Assembly: GCF_000177635.2 (NCBI RefSeq)
Contig: NC_014836.1
Span: 1 to 64,000 of the forward strand
Reading direction: 5' to 3'
From: Desulfurispirillum indicum S5
Lineage (GTDB): Bacteria > Chrysiogenota > Chrysiogenetes > Chrysiogenales > Chrysiogenaceae
DNA: 64,000 nucleotides
Below are positions 1 to 8,702 of the stretch, one piece after another (positions within the stretch are counted from its first letter, which is position 1; each line of letters starts with the position of its first letter). A model generated the notes under the pieces. That model searched no databases. It was given only the letters and a program-made list of their open reading frames with translations, and was not told where the DNA came from. The translations under genes and the position numbers were made by a program.

Positions 1-85
1 AAAAGAGCAGCTTCCCGCTTATCGACCACTGCCACAAAACGCCTGAAGTTCACGGGCAACAGAATACACGACAAGGGATTACCGA

Positions 86-1468
86 ATGACCACCAATGAA
101 TTCTGGGAAAATGTGCTCGGCTTACTTTCAACCCAGATATCGGAACAGAACTTCTATACGTGGATTGAACCCATGCATTTCCACGATAAAAGTGATGATA
201 CCGTGACCCTCCACGTTCCTTCACGCTTTATGAAAGATATTGTGGAGGAGCGCTACCTGGAAACCCTGCGCGGTGCCATAGAAAAACTGGAAAAGAAAGC
301 GTACCGCGTGAATATCCTCGTGGAGCAGCAGGTGGACAAAATTCCTGAAAAGGAACCTGCCCATGAGCCTGCGGCACTGGAAACTTCTGTGGCACAAACC
401 ACACCATCGCCCACGCAACAGAAGGAAAAACTTCACAGTGATGTTCGCCATATTCTCAGCCCGCGATACATCTTTGACAGCTTTGTCGTCGGCTCATCCA
501 ATCAGTTTGCCCACGCCGCTGCCATGGCCGTAGCCAATGGGCCCGGTGTCACCTACAACCCGCTTTTCATCTACGGTGGCGTTGGACTCGGGAAAACCCA
601 TCTGATGCAGGCAGTGGGAAACGCCATCTACCAGGATAATCGCAGTGCCAAAATCATGTATGTGCAGAGCGAAGTTTTCACTAACGAGATGATCAATGCC
701 CTGAAAAACGGGAAAATTGAGGAGTTCCGCCAACGATACAGATACGTGGATGTCCTTCTCATCGATGACATCCAGTTCATCGCCGGCAAGGATCGCACCC
801 AGGAAGAGTTTTTCCATACCTTCAACACTTTGCATGGTGAGAAAAAACAGATTGTGCTCTCAAGCGACAAGTTTCCCCGGGAAATCCCACACCTGGAAGA
901 ACGACTGCGCTCCCGCTTTGAATGGGGACTCATCGCTGACATACAACCACCGGATCTGGAAACCAAAATGGCCATTCTGCGCAAAAAAGCCGAATCCATC
1001 GACATGTACCTGCCCAATGAAGTGGCACTGTTTATCGCCAAGGCCATCAAGCATAATATCCGGGAACTGGAAGGCTGCCTGAACCGCATCAGTGCCTACG
1101 CTCACCTCACTGGCGTTGAACCCACAGTGGACATTATCAAGAATGTGCTCAAGGACATCCTAAAGGACAGCGACAAGGTCGTGAATTGTGAAGACATCCA
1201 GCGTCAGGTCTCCCTGCGCTTCAACCTCAAAACCAACGACCTGAAATCGAAAAACCGCTCCTCTGAGCTCACCCACGCAAGACATATTGCCATGTATTTC
1301 TGCCGCAAGCTCACCAATATGTCTTTGCCCCAGATTGGCCGGGAGTTCGGCGGGCGCGATCACTCCACCGTGGTTCACGCCATCAAAACCGTCGAAGCCA
1401 AGTCATCCAATGACGATAACTTTAAAGTGGAGCTGGAATCTATTGAAAATCAAATTATCAATCAGTAA
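86..1468 (+). CDS. dnaA: Chromosomal replication initiator protein DnaA
   Basis: The 460-residue product is normal length for DnaA, the AAA+ ATPase that binds DnaA boxes and opens oriC. It shows the Walker A motif GGVGLGKTH, the Walker B motif LLIDDIQFI, and the C-terminal DNA-binding signature GGRDHSTVVHA. The N-terminal domain I begins almost at the start codon and is followed by a low-complexity linker near residues 85-115. It is first in a dnaA-dnaN-recF order, and the spacer after it looks like part of the origin. The ribosome site before the ATG is weak. Confidence 0.99.
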   Translation: MTTNEFWENVLGLLSTQISEQNFYTWIEPMHFHDKSDDTVTLHVPSRFMKDIVEERYLETLRGAIEKLEKKAYRVNILVEQQVDKIPEKEPAHEPAALETSVAQTTPSPTQQKEKLHSDVRHILSPRYIFDSFVVGSSNQFAHAAAMAVANGPGVTYNPLFIYGGVGLGKTHLMQAVGNAIYQDNRSAKIMYVQSEVFTNEMINALKNGKIEEFRQRYRYVDVLLIDDIQFIAGKDRTQEEFFHTFNTLHGEKKQIVLSSDKFPREIPHLEERLRSRFEWGLIADIQPPDLETKMAILRKKAESIDMYLPNEVALFIAKAIKHNIRELEGCLNRISAYAHLTGVEPTVDIIKNVLKDILKDSDKVVNCEDIQRQVSLRFNLKTNDLKSKNRSSELTHARHIAMYFCRKLTNMSLPQIGREFGGRDHSTVVHAIKTVEAKSSNDDNFKVELESIENQIINQ

Positions 1469-1678
1469 AGTGGATAACCTGTGTATAAAGGGAAAAAACT
1501 GTGAGTAAGTTTTGTGCCTTGTGATTCTGTGGAAAACTTTCTATACTTTCCAACAGTTTATTGATCTGATAATCCATGTGGTTTAAAAACCTTAGCGAGC
1601 TATCCCCATTATCAACCCCCTTATTACTATTACTACTGTAATAAGGATATAATTATAATAATAGTAGACAGGTGGAAA
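1469..1678. other. Probable oriC segment between dnaA and dnaN
   Basis: This 210-bp gene-free spacer holds near-consensus DnaA boxes on the reverse strand at 1469-1477 (8/9 to TGTGGATAA) and 1528-1536 (8/9), and weaker ones at 1600-1608 and 1609-1617 (7/9). From about 1618 it becomes very AT-rich. It carries TAG/TAA triplet runs on both strands, at 1621-1640 on the minus strand and 1655-1666 on the plus strand, which resemble DnaA-trio motifs beside an unwinding element. The dnaN ribosome site (GGTGG) is at its right edge. The origin call is inferred from position and motifs only. Confidence 0.55.
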
Positions 1679-2785
1679 ATGCGATTTGAAATAGAAAAGA
1701 AAGATCTGGAAAAGACCCTTTTCAAAGCTCATGGAATCTGTAACTCAAAAAACATCACCAATAACATCCTCACCAATATCCAGATCAAAGCAGAAAGCGA
1801 CTTGATCCGCATCAACAGTACAGACAGGAATATCAGTCTTACCAGTACGATCAGTGCCAATATTCAGGAAACCGGTTCCGTACTCGTCAATGGAAAGAAG
1901 TTCTATGAAGCCATCAAAGAACTTCCAAACAATATTGTCATTATTGAACGGGTTGATAACACACTCACCATCGCCTGTCAGAAAACCCAGTTCAAGCTTT
2001 TCACTTCTGATCCCACACTCTTTCCTGAACTGGATCTGCAGCTTGGTGAAAGCCCAGTTGTCATTCCCGCACTGAAATTACGAGACATTCTCATTAAGAC
2101 CTTTTTCTGTTCCACCGAAACCCAGACAAAATTCGGTGTCAACGGAACCCTGCTGAAACTCCAGGGGAACAAGATCACCACCGTTGCCACCGATGGTCAC
2201 CGACTGGGGCTCAGTGCCATAAGTACCGATCAGCAGTACAGTGACAATGAAGTTGTCATCCCCCGCAACAGCCTTAATGAGATCGTGAAAGTCCTTACCG
2301 ATGTCGATGAAGATATCAAGGTGCATATTGATGAAAACGCCATCGTATTCGCCACACAGCAGGACACCATCAAAACCAATCTGCTGAAAAAGAAGTTTCC
2401 CCCTTACGGCAAGGTTATTCCAGATGAGTGTCCCGTTTCCCTGCAAATATCCACCAAAAAAATCAAGGAAACCCTGAAACGCCTCTCAATTTTCGTGAAT
2501 GAGAACGTAAAAATAGTGAAGTTTTCTGTTGAAGATAAGATTCTCGTTGCTACTATTCAATCCCAGGAACATGGCAACGCCCGAGAAGTCATTGAAATTG
2601 AATATGAAGGAAACAATTTTGAAATTGGCTATAATGTCCGTCTCTTTAATGAAATTATTAATCATATTGAGTCGGAGACCTTTACCCTGGCTTTGAATGA
2701 ATCACTTTCCGTCAGCGTAATTCGCCCCGGAGATAATAAAAAAGACGAACAGACTCTGTATGTGCTTATGCCCAACCGCCTCTGA
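1679..2785 (+). CDS. dnaN: DNA polymerase III beta subunit (sliding clamp)
   Basis: The 368-residue product is the usual clamp length and begins MRFEIEKKDLEK, typical of bacterial beta clamps. It ends VLMPNRL, matching the conserved C-terminal MPMRL-type tail. The protein forms a ring dimer that tethers polymerase III to DNA. It lies between dnaA and recF, the classical order, and recF begins 6 bp after its stop. Confidence 0.98.
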   Translation: MRFEIEKKDLEKTLFKAHGICNSKNITNNILTNIQIKAESDLIRINSTDRNISLTSTISANIQETGSVLVNGKKFYEAIKELPNNIVIIERVDNTLTIACQKTQFKLFTSDPTLFPELDLQLGESPVVIPALKLRDILIKTFFCSTETQTKFGVNGTLLKLQGNKITTVATDGHRLGLSAISTDQQYSDNEVVIPRNSLNEIVKVLTDVDEDIKVHIDENAIVFATQQDTIKTNLLKKKFPPYGKVIPDECPVSLQISTKKIKETLKRLSIFVNENVKIVKFSVEDKILVATIQSQEHGNAREVIEIEYEGNNFEIGYNVRLFNEIINHIESETFTLALNESLSVSVIRPGDNKKDEQTLYVLMPNRL

Positions 2786-2791
2786 CCTGTC

Positions 2792-3823
2792 ATGCTGACT
2801 GAAACCAGGGTACGAAATTTCAGATGCATCGCAGACGCCGTTTTGTCGTTTACCCCAGGTATTAATGCCCTTTGCGGTGTAAACGGCTCCGGTAAAACCT
2901 CTTTTCTTGAGGTTATTTCCATTTGCGCCAATGGCAAGTCATTCCGCACAAATACTCTGCGTGAATGTGTCCGCAAAGGCAGTGACGGTTTTTCCCTCAC
3001 CCTGGAAAATGATCGTCACATTCTCCAGACGTTTCTGCTCCATAAAAATGTGCGTAGACTCCTGATCGGTGAACACCGACCAGAGCGTCTCTCTCAGTAT
3101 ATTAATATCAACACCGTACTTGTCCTTTCCCCAGAGGATATTGATCTGGTAGCTCACAGCTCAGGAATGCGTCGCAAATTCATTGATCGCGGAGTCTTTG
3201 AACAGCATCCCGAGTACCTTTCAACACTCTCATATCTTCACCGTATCCTCAAAAACCGCAATGCCTTGCTGCGACAGAAAGATCATTCTACGCTTCCCTA
3301 CTGGAACGATCTGCTCTGTCAGTACGCACTTCAGATTCACGAATATCGGAAAAAATACACCCAGCAGCTGCAGCTCAGTGTGAATTCCATTATTTCGCAA
3401 ATGGATTACCCAAAAGGTATTTCCATCACTTATATAAATTCCGGAGATGATGAATATACGGATACACAGGCATTTCTTCGCGCTCTAGAAAAAAAATACA
3501 GCGATGAGAAGCGCTATGGATATACCTTGATAGGACCTCACAAGGATGAGATTACCGTTACCATAGATGAACTTTCAGCAGGAAAGTACGCATCCTACGG
3601 GCAACAGAAGATGGTGGCGATGATCATGAAACTGGCGCAGGCCGAATTGATCCAGCAGCATCAGAAAGAGCCCGTTCTCCTGGTGGATGATCTTGCCGCA
3701 GGTCTTGATGCTGCGGCATTGAAACGAGTAGCTGCTATCCTTCAATCCTATCAGCAGGTTATTCTCACCACTATTGAAGGGGAAAACCTGCCCCTAGAGT
3801 TCGGGCAGGTGGTACGTCTTTAG
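2792..3823 (+). CDS. recF: DNA replication and repair protein RecF
   Basis: RecF is an SMC-like ATPase that helps load RecA at gapped DNA. The 343-residue product has Walker A GVNGSGKTSF near residue 29, an ABC-type signature (LSAGKYASYGQQK) near residue 263, and Walker B VLLVDDLAAGLD near residue 298. It starts 6 bp after dnaN and is probably co-transcribed with it. It ends 8 bp before the convergent ridA. No gyrB follows, which is the more common arrangement. Confidence 0.97.
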   Translation: MLTETRVRNFRCIADAVLSFTPGINALCGVNGSGKTSFLEVISICANGKSFRTNTLRECVRKGSDGFSLTLENDRHILQTFLLHKNVRRLLIGEHRPERLSQYININTVLVLSPEDIDLVAHSSGMRRKFIDRGVFEQHPEYLSTLSYLHRILKNRNALLRQKDHSTLPYWNDLLCQYALQIHEYRKKYTQQLQLSVNSIISQMDYPKGISITYINSGDDEYTDTQAFLRALEKKYSDEKRYGYTLIGPHKDEITVTIDELSAGKYASYGQQKMVAMIMKLAQAELIQQHQKEPVLLVDDLAAGLDAAALKRVAAILQSYQQVILTTIEGENLPLEFGQVVRL

Positions 3824-3831
3824 GCGATGTA

Positions 3832-4212
3832 CTATTGCTCGAGAGCGAATATTCCCTCGATCTCAACTTTTGCCCCTTTGGGCAGCGCTTTGACAGCCAC
3901 ACATGCCCGAGCTGGTTTTGCTTTTTCAAAATACTCCGCATAAACTGCGTTACAGTTCTGAAAATCAGCCATATCTGTCAGAAATATCGTGATTTTCAAC
4001 GCATTCTGAAAGCCTGTCCCCGCCGCCTTGCAGATGGCTGCCAGGTTTTCCAGACACTGGCGGGTCTGATCAGCCACATCACCTTCAACCATATCTCCTG
4101 CAGGGGTGAGGGGAATCTGTCCAGAACAGTACAGAGTACCGTTATAGGCGATAGCCTGCTCATAGGGGCCAATGGCGGCTGGTGCGTTACTGGTTTTGAT
4201 AATAGTTTTCAT
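3832..4212 (-). CDS. ridA: RidA family reactive enamine/imine deaminase
   Basis: The 126-residue product is standard RidA (YjgF/YER057c) length. These trimeric enzymes hydrolyse reactive 2-aminoacrylate-type intermediates made by PLP enzymes. The N-terminal APAAIGPYEQAI segment and the C-terminal block ARACVAVKALPKGAKVEIE carry the family signature and the active-site Arg. An AAGGAG ribosome site precedes the ATG. Its first 26 bp overlap the end of the upstream NAD(P)HX repair gene, so the two are probably translated from one message. Confidence 0.95.
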   Translation of the reverse strand: MKTIIKTSNAPAAIGPYEQAIAYNGTLYCSGQIPLTPAGDMVEGDVADQTRQCLENLAAICKAAGTGFQNALKITIFLTDMADFQNCNAVYAEYFEKAKPARACVAVKALPKGAKVEIEGIFALEQ

Positions 4213-5698
4213 CAGTATACTCCTTGAAAATTTCCGAAAGATGGTTGATGAGTTTCATGGGTCCACCGGAGTGGTTACCATACTGCTGCTGCATTATTTT
4301 TCCAGCCAGCGCGTGAATTTTGCAGCCTTCCACCGCCGCTTCAAAGATATCAAAACCCTGGGCCAACAGGGAACCGATTATACCCGCCAGCACATCTCCA
4401 CTTCCGCCTTTGGCCAGTGCCGGATTGGGAGCGTCCAGCAGGAGCACCTGCCCCTGGGCAGAGGCAATGGTGGTTCTGGTGCCCTTGAGCACAATGCAGC
4501 AATCCAGTTCCTCGGCCCATTCCCGCACTGCATCCAGCTTGCGTGGCTCCAGGGATTTGGTGGAAATTCCCGTCAGTCGCTCAAACTCCTTGGGGTGGGG
4601 GGTCAGAATGGTTGGACTTTTTCGTTTGCGTAGTATTCCAAGAACCATGTCCCGCTCCGCTTCCTCACAGTAGAGGCCATCAGCGTCCAGGACAATGGGG
4701 CACTCCGCACTCAAAAGCAGGTCGCGATAAAAGAGCAGATTACTCAGCTGACGGCCCCCTCCAGGTCCGATGATCATCGCGTCGGCGGGGAACTCAAACA
4801 ACTCCCGCAGAGCGCCGGAATTCTCCTCGGGCAGCTCCAGACACATGATTTCCGGCTCGCTGATCTGTAACGACCGCACTGTCTCCTTCTGGGAAGCAAC
4901 GGTCACCAGTCCGGCGCCACACTCCAATGCCGCTTTGGCTCCCAGACGGATGGCACCCGCTTTGCCGGTACTGCCCCCCACGCACAGTACATGGCCGCAC
5001 GATCCCTTGTGGGCAAGGATACTCCGGTATGGAATCTTTGGTTCGAGGAAGTTTATCAATCTGGGTGCCTGGCTTGGAAGACTCTGGGGCGATATGCCGA
5101 TGGGCGCCACTACCAGCTCGCCTGTGAACTCGGCACCCGGGCTGAGAAAGTGCCCGCGTTTCGGGTACTCCATGGTGATCGTGAGATCAGCCTCAAAAGC
5201 CACACCCAGGATCTGGCCCGTTGAACTGCAGACCCCCGAGGGGATATCAACGGCAATGCGAAATGGTGCCTCACTGGCTTTGGCGAGGAGTTCAGCGTTC
5301 AATCCCTCCAGGGGCCTGCTCAATCCGGTGCCGAAGAGGGCGTCAATGACCAGGACGGGATCTGTTTCCAGGAAGTGTTCCAGAGGGAACATGGAAACTC
5401 CAAGGCCTTCAACCAGCCTGAAGTTCATCAGGCTGTCGTTGGTTTGGGGTAAACCACCATGGAAGACGGTTACCGGATATCCCTGAAGGTGCAGATGACG
5501 GGCAATGACAAATCCGTCACCCCCGTTATTCCCGCTTCCACACAGAATACTGACAGGAGTAGAGTTATCAAAGCGGGCATTGATTTCGCGCACCACAGCC
5601 ATACCCGCATTTTCCATCAGCAGTATTCCTGGTATTCCCAGGGTTTCAATGGTGTAGCGATCCATGGCGGCCATCTGTTGGGCGTTCAGTAAATACAT
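4187..5698 (-). CDS. nnr: Bifunctional NAD(P)HX epimerase / ADP-dependent NAD(P)HX dehydratase
   Basis: The fused enzyme repairs hydrated NADH and NADPH. The N-terminal epimerase (YjeF_N) half shows CGSGNNGGDGFVIARHL and ALFGTGLSRPL. The C-terminal ADP-dependent dehydratase half shows GGSTGKAGAIRLGAKAAL, IGPGGG, VLDADGLY and NPALAKGGSGDVLAG. I place the start at 5698, giving 503 residues, because the ATG is preceded by AGGAGGAGC and the protein then begins with the epimerase helix. The open frame runs on to 5953, but that extension would read through the transposon end. ridA overlaps its 3' end. Confidence 0.95.
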   Translation of the reverse strand: MYLLNAQQMAAMDRYTIETLGIPGILLMENAGMAVVREINARFDNSTPVSILCGSGNNGGDGFVIARHLHLQGYPVTVFHGGLPQTNDSLMNFRLVEGLGVSMFPLEHFLETDPVLVIDALFGTGLSRPLEGLNAELLAKASEAPFRIAVDIPSGVCSSTGQILGVAFEADLTITMEYPKRGHFLSPGAEFTGELVVAPIGISPQSLPSQAPRLINFLEPKIPYRSILAHKGSCGHVLCVGGSTGKAGAIRLGAKAALECGAGLVTVASQKETVRSLQISEPEIMCLELPEENSGALRELFEFPADAMIIGPGGGRQLSNLLFYRDLLLSAECPIVLDADGLYCEEAERDMVLGILRKRKSPTILTPHPKEFERLTGISTKSLEPRKLDAVREWAEELDCCIVLKGTRTTIASAQGQVLLLDAPNPALAKGGSGDVLAGIIGSLLAQGFDIFEAAVEGCKIHALAGKIMQQQYGNHSGGPMKLINHLSEIFKEYTDENYYQNQ

Positions 5699-5858
5699 AG
5701 GCTCCTCCTGAAGCAGGCTGCAGAAAACCCCATCTGCGGTGACGCAGGAGGTACGCTGGCTCCTGTGGGTTTGATGTTCGGGTATTGTGGCTCTGTTTTG
5801 CGAGTTTATTCCGTGCCCTATTGTACTGGAAGTGTAACGGGAAATGAACCGGACAGAA

Positions 5859-5866
5859 ACTTTTCT
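5859..5866. repeat. 8-bp target-site duplication, left copy
   Basis: ACTTTTCT lies directly outside the left inverted repeat of the compound transposon. The same 8 bases lie directly outside the right inverted repeat at 16363-16370. Eight bases is the duplication length expected for ISL3-family elements. Confidence 0.93.
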
Positions 5867-5953
5867 GGGTAAGCGGATTAAATGGTTGATCTTACCTTTG
5901 CATGAGAGTGAGACAGACCGGCATCTCATCGGATTATCTGGTTGATGCTTCAC

Positions 5954-6361
5954 CTACTGCTGGTGCATGCTTCCCTCGCTAATTCCAGCAAGAACCCCAC
6001 ACGCCTTAACTTCCCGGTCATCGTTGCAACGCGCTCTTAGTGAAACGAGTTGTTTCTCAAGCGCCTGTAGAGCGGTTATCTGCGAGCGCACATGAGAGAT
6101 GTGATCATCGAGCAAGGCATTGACAGCGGTACAGGACTGATGAGGGTCGTCCTGATAGCGCTTTAGTTCGTGAATTTCTGCCAGTGACAGATCCAGGATG
6201 CGGCAGCGACGAATAAAGGCCAGCCGCTCAACGTGTTTCTCGGTATAGACACGGTAACCGTTCTCCTGCCGACCAGGCGGCGGCAACAAGCCCTGCCGTT
6301 CGTAGAAGCGGATCGTCTGTGTTTCGACCCCTACCAACTGCGCCAACTGACCAATGCGCAT
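5954..6361 (-). CDS. MerR family heavy-metal regulator (CadR/PbrR-like), copy A
   Basis: The product starts MRIGQLAQLVGVETQTIRFYE, the MerR winged-helix N-terminus. It has a dimerisation helix and Cys residues in CTAVNALLDDH, RCNDD and ACGVL, like Cd/Pb/Zn-sensing CadR and PbrR. I use the ATG at 6361 because the longer frame from 6376 would translate the GGAGG ribosome site. It is divergent from czcD and should control it through the promoter at 6393-6424. Known ISPpu12 passengers include a merR-like gene. It differs from copy B at about a dozen residues. Confidence 0.88.
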   Translation of the reverse strand: MRIGQLAQLVGVETQTIRFYERQGLLPPPGRQENGYRVYTEKHVERLAFIRRCRILDLSLAEIHELKRYQDDPHQSCTAVNALLDDHISHVRSQITALQALEKQLVSLRARCNDDREVKACGVLAGISEGSMHQQ

Positions 6362-6392
6362 CAGCCTCCTCCCCAACGGATTCTTTACTCTA

Positions 6393-6424
6393 TTGACCTT
6401 ATAGTAGCTTTATAGTTTTAAATG
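6393..6424 (+). promoter_or_regulatory. MerR-type czcD promoter/operator, copy A
   Basis: A TTGACC -35 (6393-6398) and a TTAAAT/TAAATG -10 are separated by an over-long spacer of about 19-20 bp, typical of MerR-controlled promoters. The spacer holds the dyad-like CTTATAGTAGCTTTATAG. The same sequence lies at 13517-13548 in copy B. Confidence 0.65.
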
Positions 6425-6456
6425 GTACCACAACATTATTCAAGTGGAGTCGTATC

Positions 6457-7353
6457 ATGAGCAAATCCTGTGGTGGCGCCTGTGGCGGTGATGCAACGTC
6501 CGCAGCGGATACCGATATACAGGCCTCCTCCGAAGCGCCAGGGAGATGGGTCAGTGTTTATGCCGTGCCGAAGATGGACTGTCCATCAGAAGAACGAATG
6601 ATTCGCCTAGCCCTGAACGGCTTTGAGGAGATTCGGGCGCTGTCCTTCGACTTGTCGAACCGCCGGCTGAAGGTCGTGCATGACGGCGAGGTCGAGCCCG
6701 TCACCTCGAAACTGAAGACCTTGGGGCTAGGCGCCTCGCTTCAGGAAACCGTCGCTGCAAATCCGGAGACCATCAAGGCCGCCGAGTTTTCGGCAGCTTC
6801 TGCTAAGCAAGAATCCGGGACCCTGCGCTGGTTGCTCGGCATCAATGCACTTCTGTTCGTGGTGGAAATGACTGCCGGTCTGATCGCCCAGTCCACCGGC
6901 CTCATTGCAGAGTCCCTGGACAATTTTGCCGATGCGGCAGTGTACGGACTCGCTCTTTATGCGGTTGGGCATAGCGTGAAAAGGCAGGTCCGTGTTGCGC
7001 ACGTTGCTGGTGTGGTCCAACTGGTTTTGGCTGTTGGCGTGCTCGTAGAGGTGGTGAGACGCTTTGTATTCGGTAGTGAGCCTGAATCGCTGGTGATGAT
7101 GGCTATCGCATTCGTCGCATTGATTGCCAATACCAGTTGTCTGCTGCTCATATCCAAACATCGGGAAGGCGGGGCGCACATGAAGGCTAGCTGGATATTT
7201 TCGGCCAACGACGTGGTGATCAACCTGGGGGTCATCACCGCCGGCGCCCTGGTCGCGTGGACCGGTTCCAATTATCCGGATCTGATTATCGGCACCATCG
7301 CGGGGGGCATTGTACTTAACGGTGCCAGACGCATTTTGGCGTTGAAGGGTTAA
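6457..7353 (+). CDS. czcD: Cation diffusion facilitator with N-terminal metal-binding domain (CzcD-like), copy A
   Basis: This 298-residue inner-membrane protein should export divalent metals (Zn, Cd, Co or Pb) by proton exchange. Residues 1-100 form a Cys-rich HMA-like domain (CGGACGG near the start, MDCPSEE near residue 40). From about residue 122 the CDF membrane domain follows, with the metal-site helices ESLDNFADA and FSANDVVINLGV. It is divergent from a MerR regulator and is a known passenger type of ISPpu12. It differs from copy B at only two residues (Ala/Pro and Gly/Val). Confidence 0.92.
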   Translation: MSKSCGGACGGDATSAADTDIQASSEAPGRWVSVYAVPKMDCPSEERMIRLALNGFEEIRALSFDLSNRRLKVVHDGEVEPVTSKLKTLGLGASLQETVAANPETIKAAEFSAASAKQESGTLRWLLGINALLFVVEMTAGLIAQSTGLIAESLDNFADAAVYGLALYAVGHSVKRQVRVAHVAGVVQLVLAVGVLVEVVRRFVFGSEPESLVMMAIAFVALIANTSCLLLISKHREGGAHMKASWIFSANDVVINLGVITAGALVAWTGSNYPDLIIGTIAGGIVLNGARRILALKG

Positions 7354-7356
7354 ATA

Positions 7357-7377
7357 ATGCTCATTATTGGCAAAAAG
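7357..7377 (+). pseudogene. lspA remnant truncated by IS6100
   Basis: Only the first seven codons (MLIIGKK) of the ISPpu12-borne signal peptidase II gene remain, starting 3 bp after czcD. At 7378 the sequence changes to the IS6100 terminal repeat. The intact counterpart starts at 14481. Confidence 0.9.
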
Positions 7378-8257
7378 GGCTCTGTTGCAAAGATTGGCGG
7401 CAGTCAGAGGTAGGCTGTCGCTCTGCGCCGATCAGGCGGCTGCTGCGAAATGGTGGTTGAGCATGCCCATGGCCTCCGTCAGCGCCGAGGGCCCAATGCC
7501 AAAAGCTCTCTCCACAAGGCGCACCTCGCCCCTGATGCCGGGCTGCAGGCACCAGGGGCGAGCCTGTCCTTTGCGCAGGGCTCGCATGACTTCGAATCCC
7601 TTGATCGTGGCATAGGCCGTGGGGATCGATTTGAAACCGCGCACCGGCTTGATCAGTATCTTGAGCTTTCCGTGATCGGCCTCGATCACGTTATTGAGAT
7701 ACTTCACCTGCCGGTGGGCCGTCTCCCGGTCCAGCTTTCCTTCGCGCTTCAATTCGGTGATCGCTGCACCATAGCTCGGCGCTTTGTCGGTATTGAGCGT
7801 GGCAGGCTTTTCCCAGTGCTTCAGGCCTCGCAGGGCCTTGCCCAGGAACCGCTTCGCTGCCTTGGCGCTGCGGGTCGGCGACAGGTAGAAATCGATCGTG
7901 TCGCCCCGCTTGTCGACTGCCCGGTACAGGTAGGTCCACTTGCCCCGCACCTTGACGTAGGTTTCATCCAGGCGCCAGCTCGGATCAAAGCCACGCCGCC
8001 AGAACCAGCGCAGCCGCTTCTCCATCTCCGGGGCGTAGCACTGGACCCAGCGATAGATCGTCGTATGGTCGACCGAAATGCCGCGTTCCGCCAGCATTTC
8101 CTCAAGGTCGCGATAGCTGATCGGATAGCGACAATACCAGCGCACCGCCCACAGGATCACATCACCCTGGAAATGGCGCCACTTGAAATCCGTCATCGTT
8201 CCGTCCGTCCAATCTCCGCCAAGCATGCTCAAGCTTCACGATTTTTGCAACAGAGCC
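7378..8257. mobile_element. IS6100 (IS6 family)
   Basis: The element is exactly 880 bp, the known IS6100 length. It is bounded by perfect 14-bp inverted repeats GGCTCTGTTGCAAA (7378-7391) and TTTGCAACAGAGCC (8244-8257). The flanking 8-mers GCAAAAAG and CACACGAG differ, so there is no target duplication. This fits adjacent deletion or rearrangement by replicative transposition. The left side abuts a truncated lspA and the right side abuts the tni-end fragment of the integron. Confidence 0.97.
7432..8226 (-). CDS. tnpA: IS6100 transposase
   Basis: This is a DDE transposase of the IS6 family. The 264-residue version starts MLGGDWTDGT; alternative starts lie at 8232 and 8196. An N-terminal HTH (MLAERGISVDHTTIYRWVQ) is followed by the catalytic core, with D in RLDETYVKVRG, D in NTDKAPSYG and the Glu in NNVIEADHGKLK. 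The gene fills IS6100. IS6-family enzymes transpose replicatively and create cointegrates and adjacent deletions, which would explain the cut lspA on its left. Confidence 0.97.
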   Translation of the reverse strand: MLGGDWTDGTMTDFKWRHFQGDVILWAVRWYCRYPISYRDLEEMLAERGISVDHTTIYRWVQCYAPEMEKRLRWFWRRGFDPSWRLDETYVKVRGKWTYLYRAVDKRGDTIDFYLSPTRSAKAAKRFLGKALRGLKHWEKPATLNTDKAPSYGAAITELKREGKLDRETAHRQVKYLNNVIEADHGKLKILIKPVRGFKSIPTAYATIKGFEVMRALRKGQARPWCLQPGIRGEVRLVERAFGIGPSALTEAMGMLNHHFAAAA

Positions 8258-8380
8258 CACACGAGTATTGAGCATAGTCGAGATTGGTGCAGATCACTTC
8301 TGATATTGAACTGTCAGGAGCTGGCTGCACAACAGCCATTACGCCCAATCAACTGGTGCAGTCGTCTTCTGAAAATGACA
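8258..8380. repeat. 123-bp tni-end (IRt) fragment of the integron
   Basis: The segment between IS6100 and the 3'-conserved segment is exactly 123 bp. It ends at 8356-8380 with GTGCAGTCGTCTTCTGAAAA then TGACA, the 25-bp Tn402-type terminal repeat. In In4-type integrons, as I recall the literature, IS6100 is flanked by short inverted IRt fragments of 123 and 152 bp. Here only the 123-bp one is present. Confidence 0.85.
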
Positions 8381-8702
8381 TTTGGTATCTCTCATAAACG
8401 GATGTTTTTGAGAGAACTATCTTCGGCCTTCACACGCACGAAAGGCGGCGAAGCTCCGCCGTTAATCCGTCCGCCGGAGATCTCGCCCAGGCAGGCTGAA
8501 GGCCGAGCAAGCCTGACAGGCCCGAAAAGCCCGGCACGGGCGTCGGCGGCGATGACGGCGGCGGCATTATCCAGGGTTGATGATGGAAGTGGAGGATATC
8601 GACAACCTCTCGCGCAACCAAGACATCGCGGTCGGACTGCAAGTGATCTTGAAGCCACGGGCCCGTCCCACCCCGACATGGACCTCGATGCCCGAACGGA
8701 CG
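8381..8702. other. Distal end of the integron 3'-conserved segment (orf6 region)
   Basis: These 322 bases lie between orf5 and the IRt fragment and contain no intact gene. They correspond to the tail of the 3'-conserved segment, where In4-type integrons carry the cut orf6. From the attC edge (about 10618) to 8381 the segment is about 2.24 kb, which fits an In4-type 3'-conserved segment. Confidence 0.7.

Larger units (their letters stand above)
5867..7377. mobile_element. Truncated ISPpu12-like ISL3 element (left end)
   Basis: This 1511-bp segment matches 12991-14501 with an exact coordinate offset of 7124. It holds the left inverted repeat, merR and czcD, and then the first seven codons of lspA (7357-7377), where IS6100 begins. 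The rest of lspA and all of tnpA are missing, so it can move only with transposase from the other copy. The merR part differs from the other copy at dozens of positions, while czcD is almost identical. Confidence 0.9.

Noticed and set aside
4172-5486. Long plus-strand frames over the NAD(P)HX gene, and similar long antisense frames over cusA, cusB and the cytochrome gene
   Set aside because: They are shadows of the opposite-strand genes: no family motifs, no ribosome sites, and composition explained by the true frame.
5699-5953. N-terminal extension of the NAD(P)HX repair enzyme
   Set aside because: The open frame continues to 5953, but that stretch crosses the transposon left end and target duplication, and the ATG at 5698 has a strong ribosome site and starts the known domain.
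6362-6376. Five-codon MGRRL extension of the MerR protein (also at 13486-13500)
   Set aside because: These codons are the GGGGAGGAGG ribosome site of the downstream ATG at 6361/13485.
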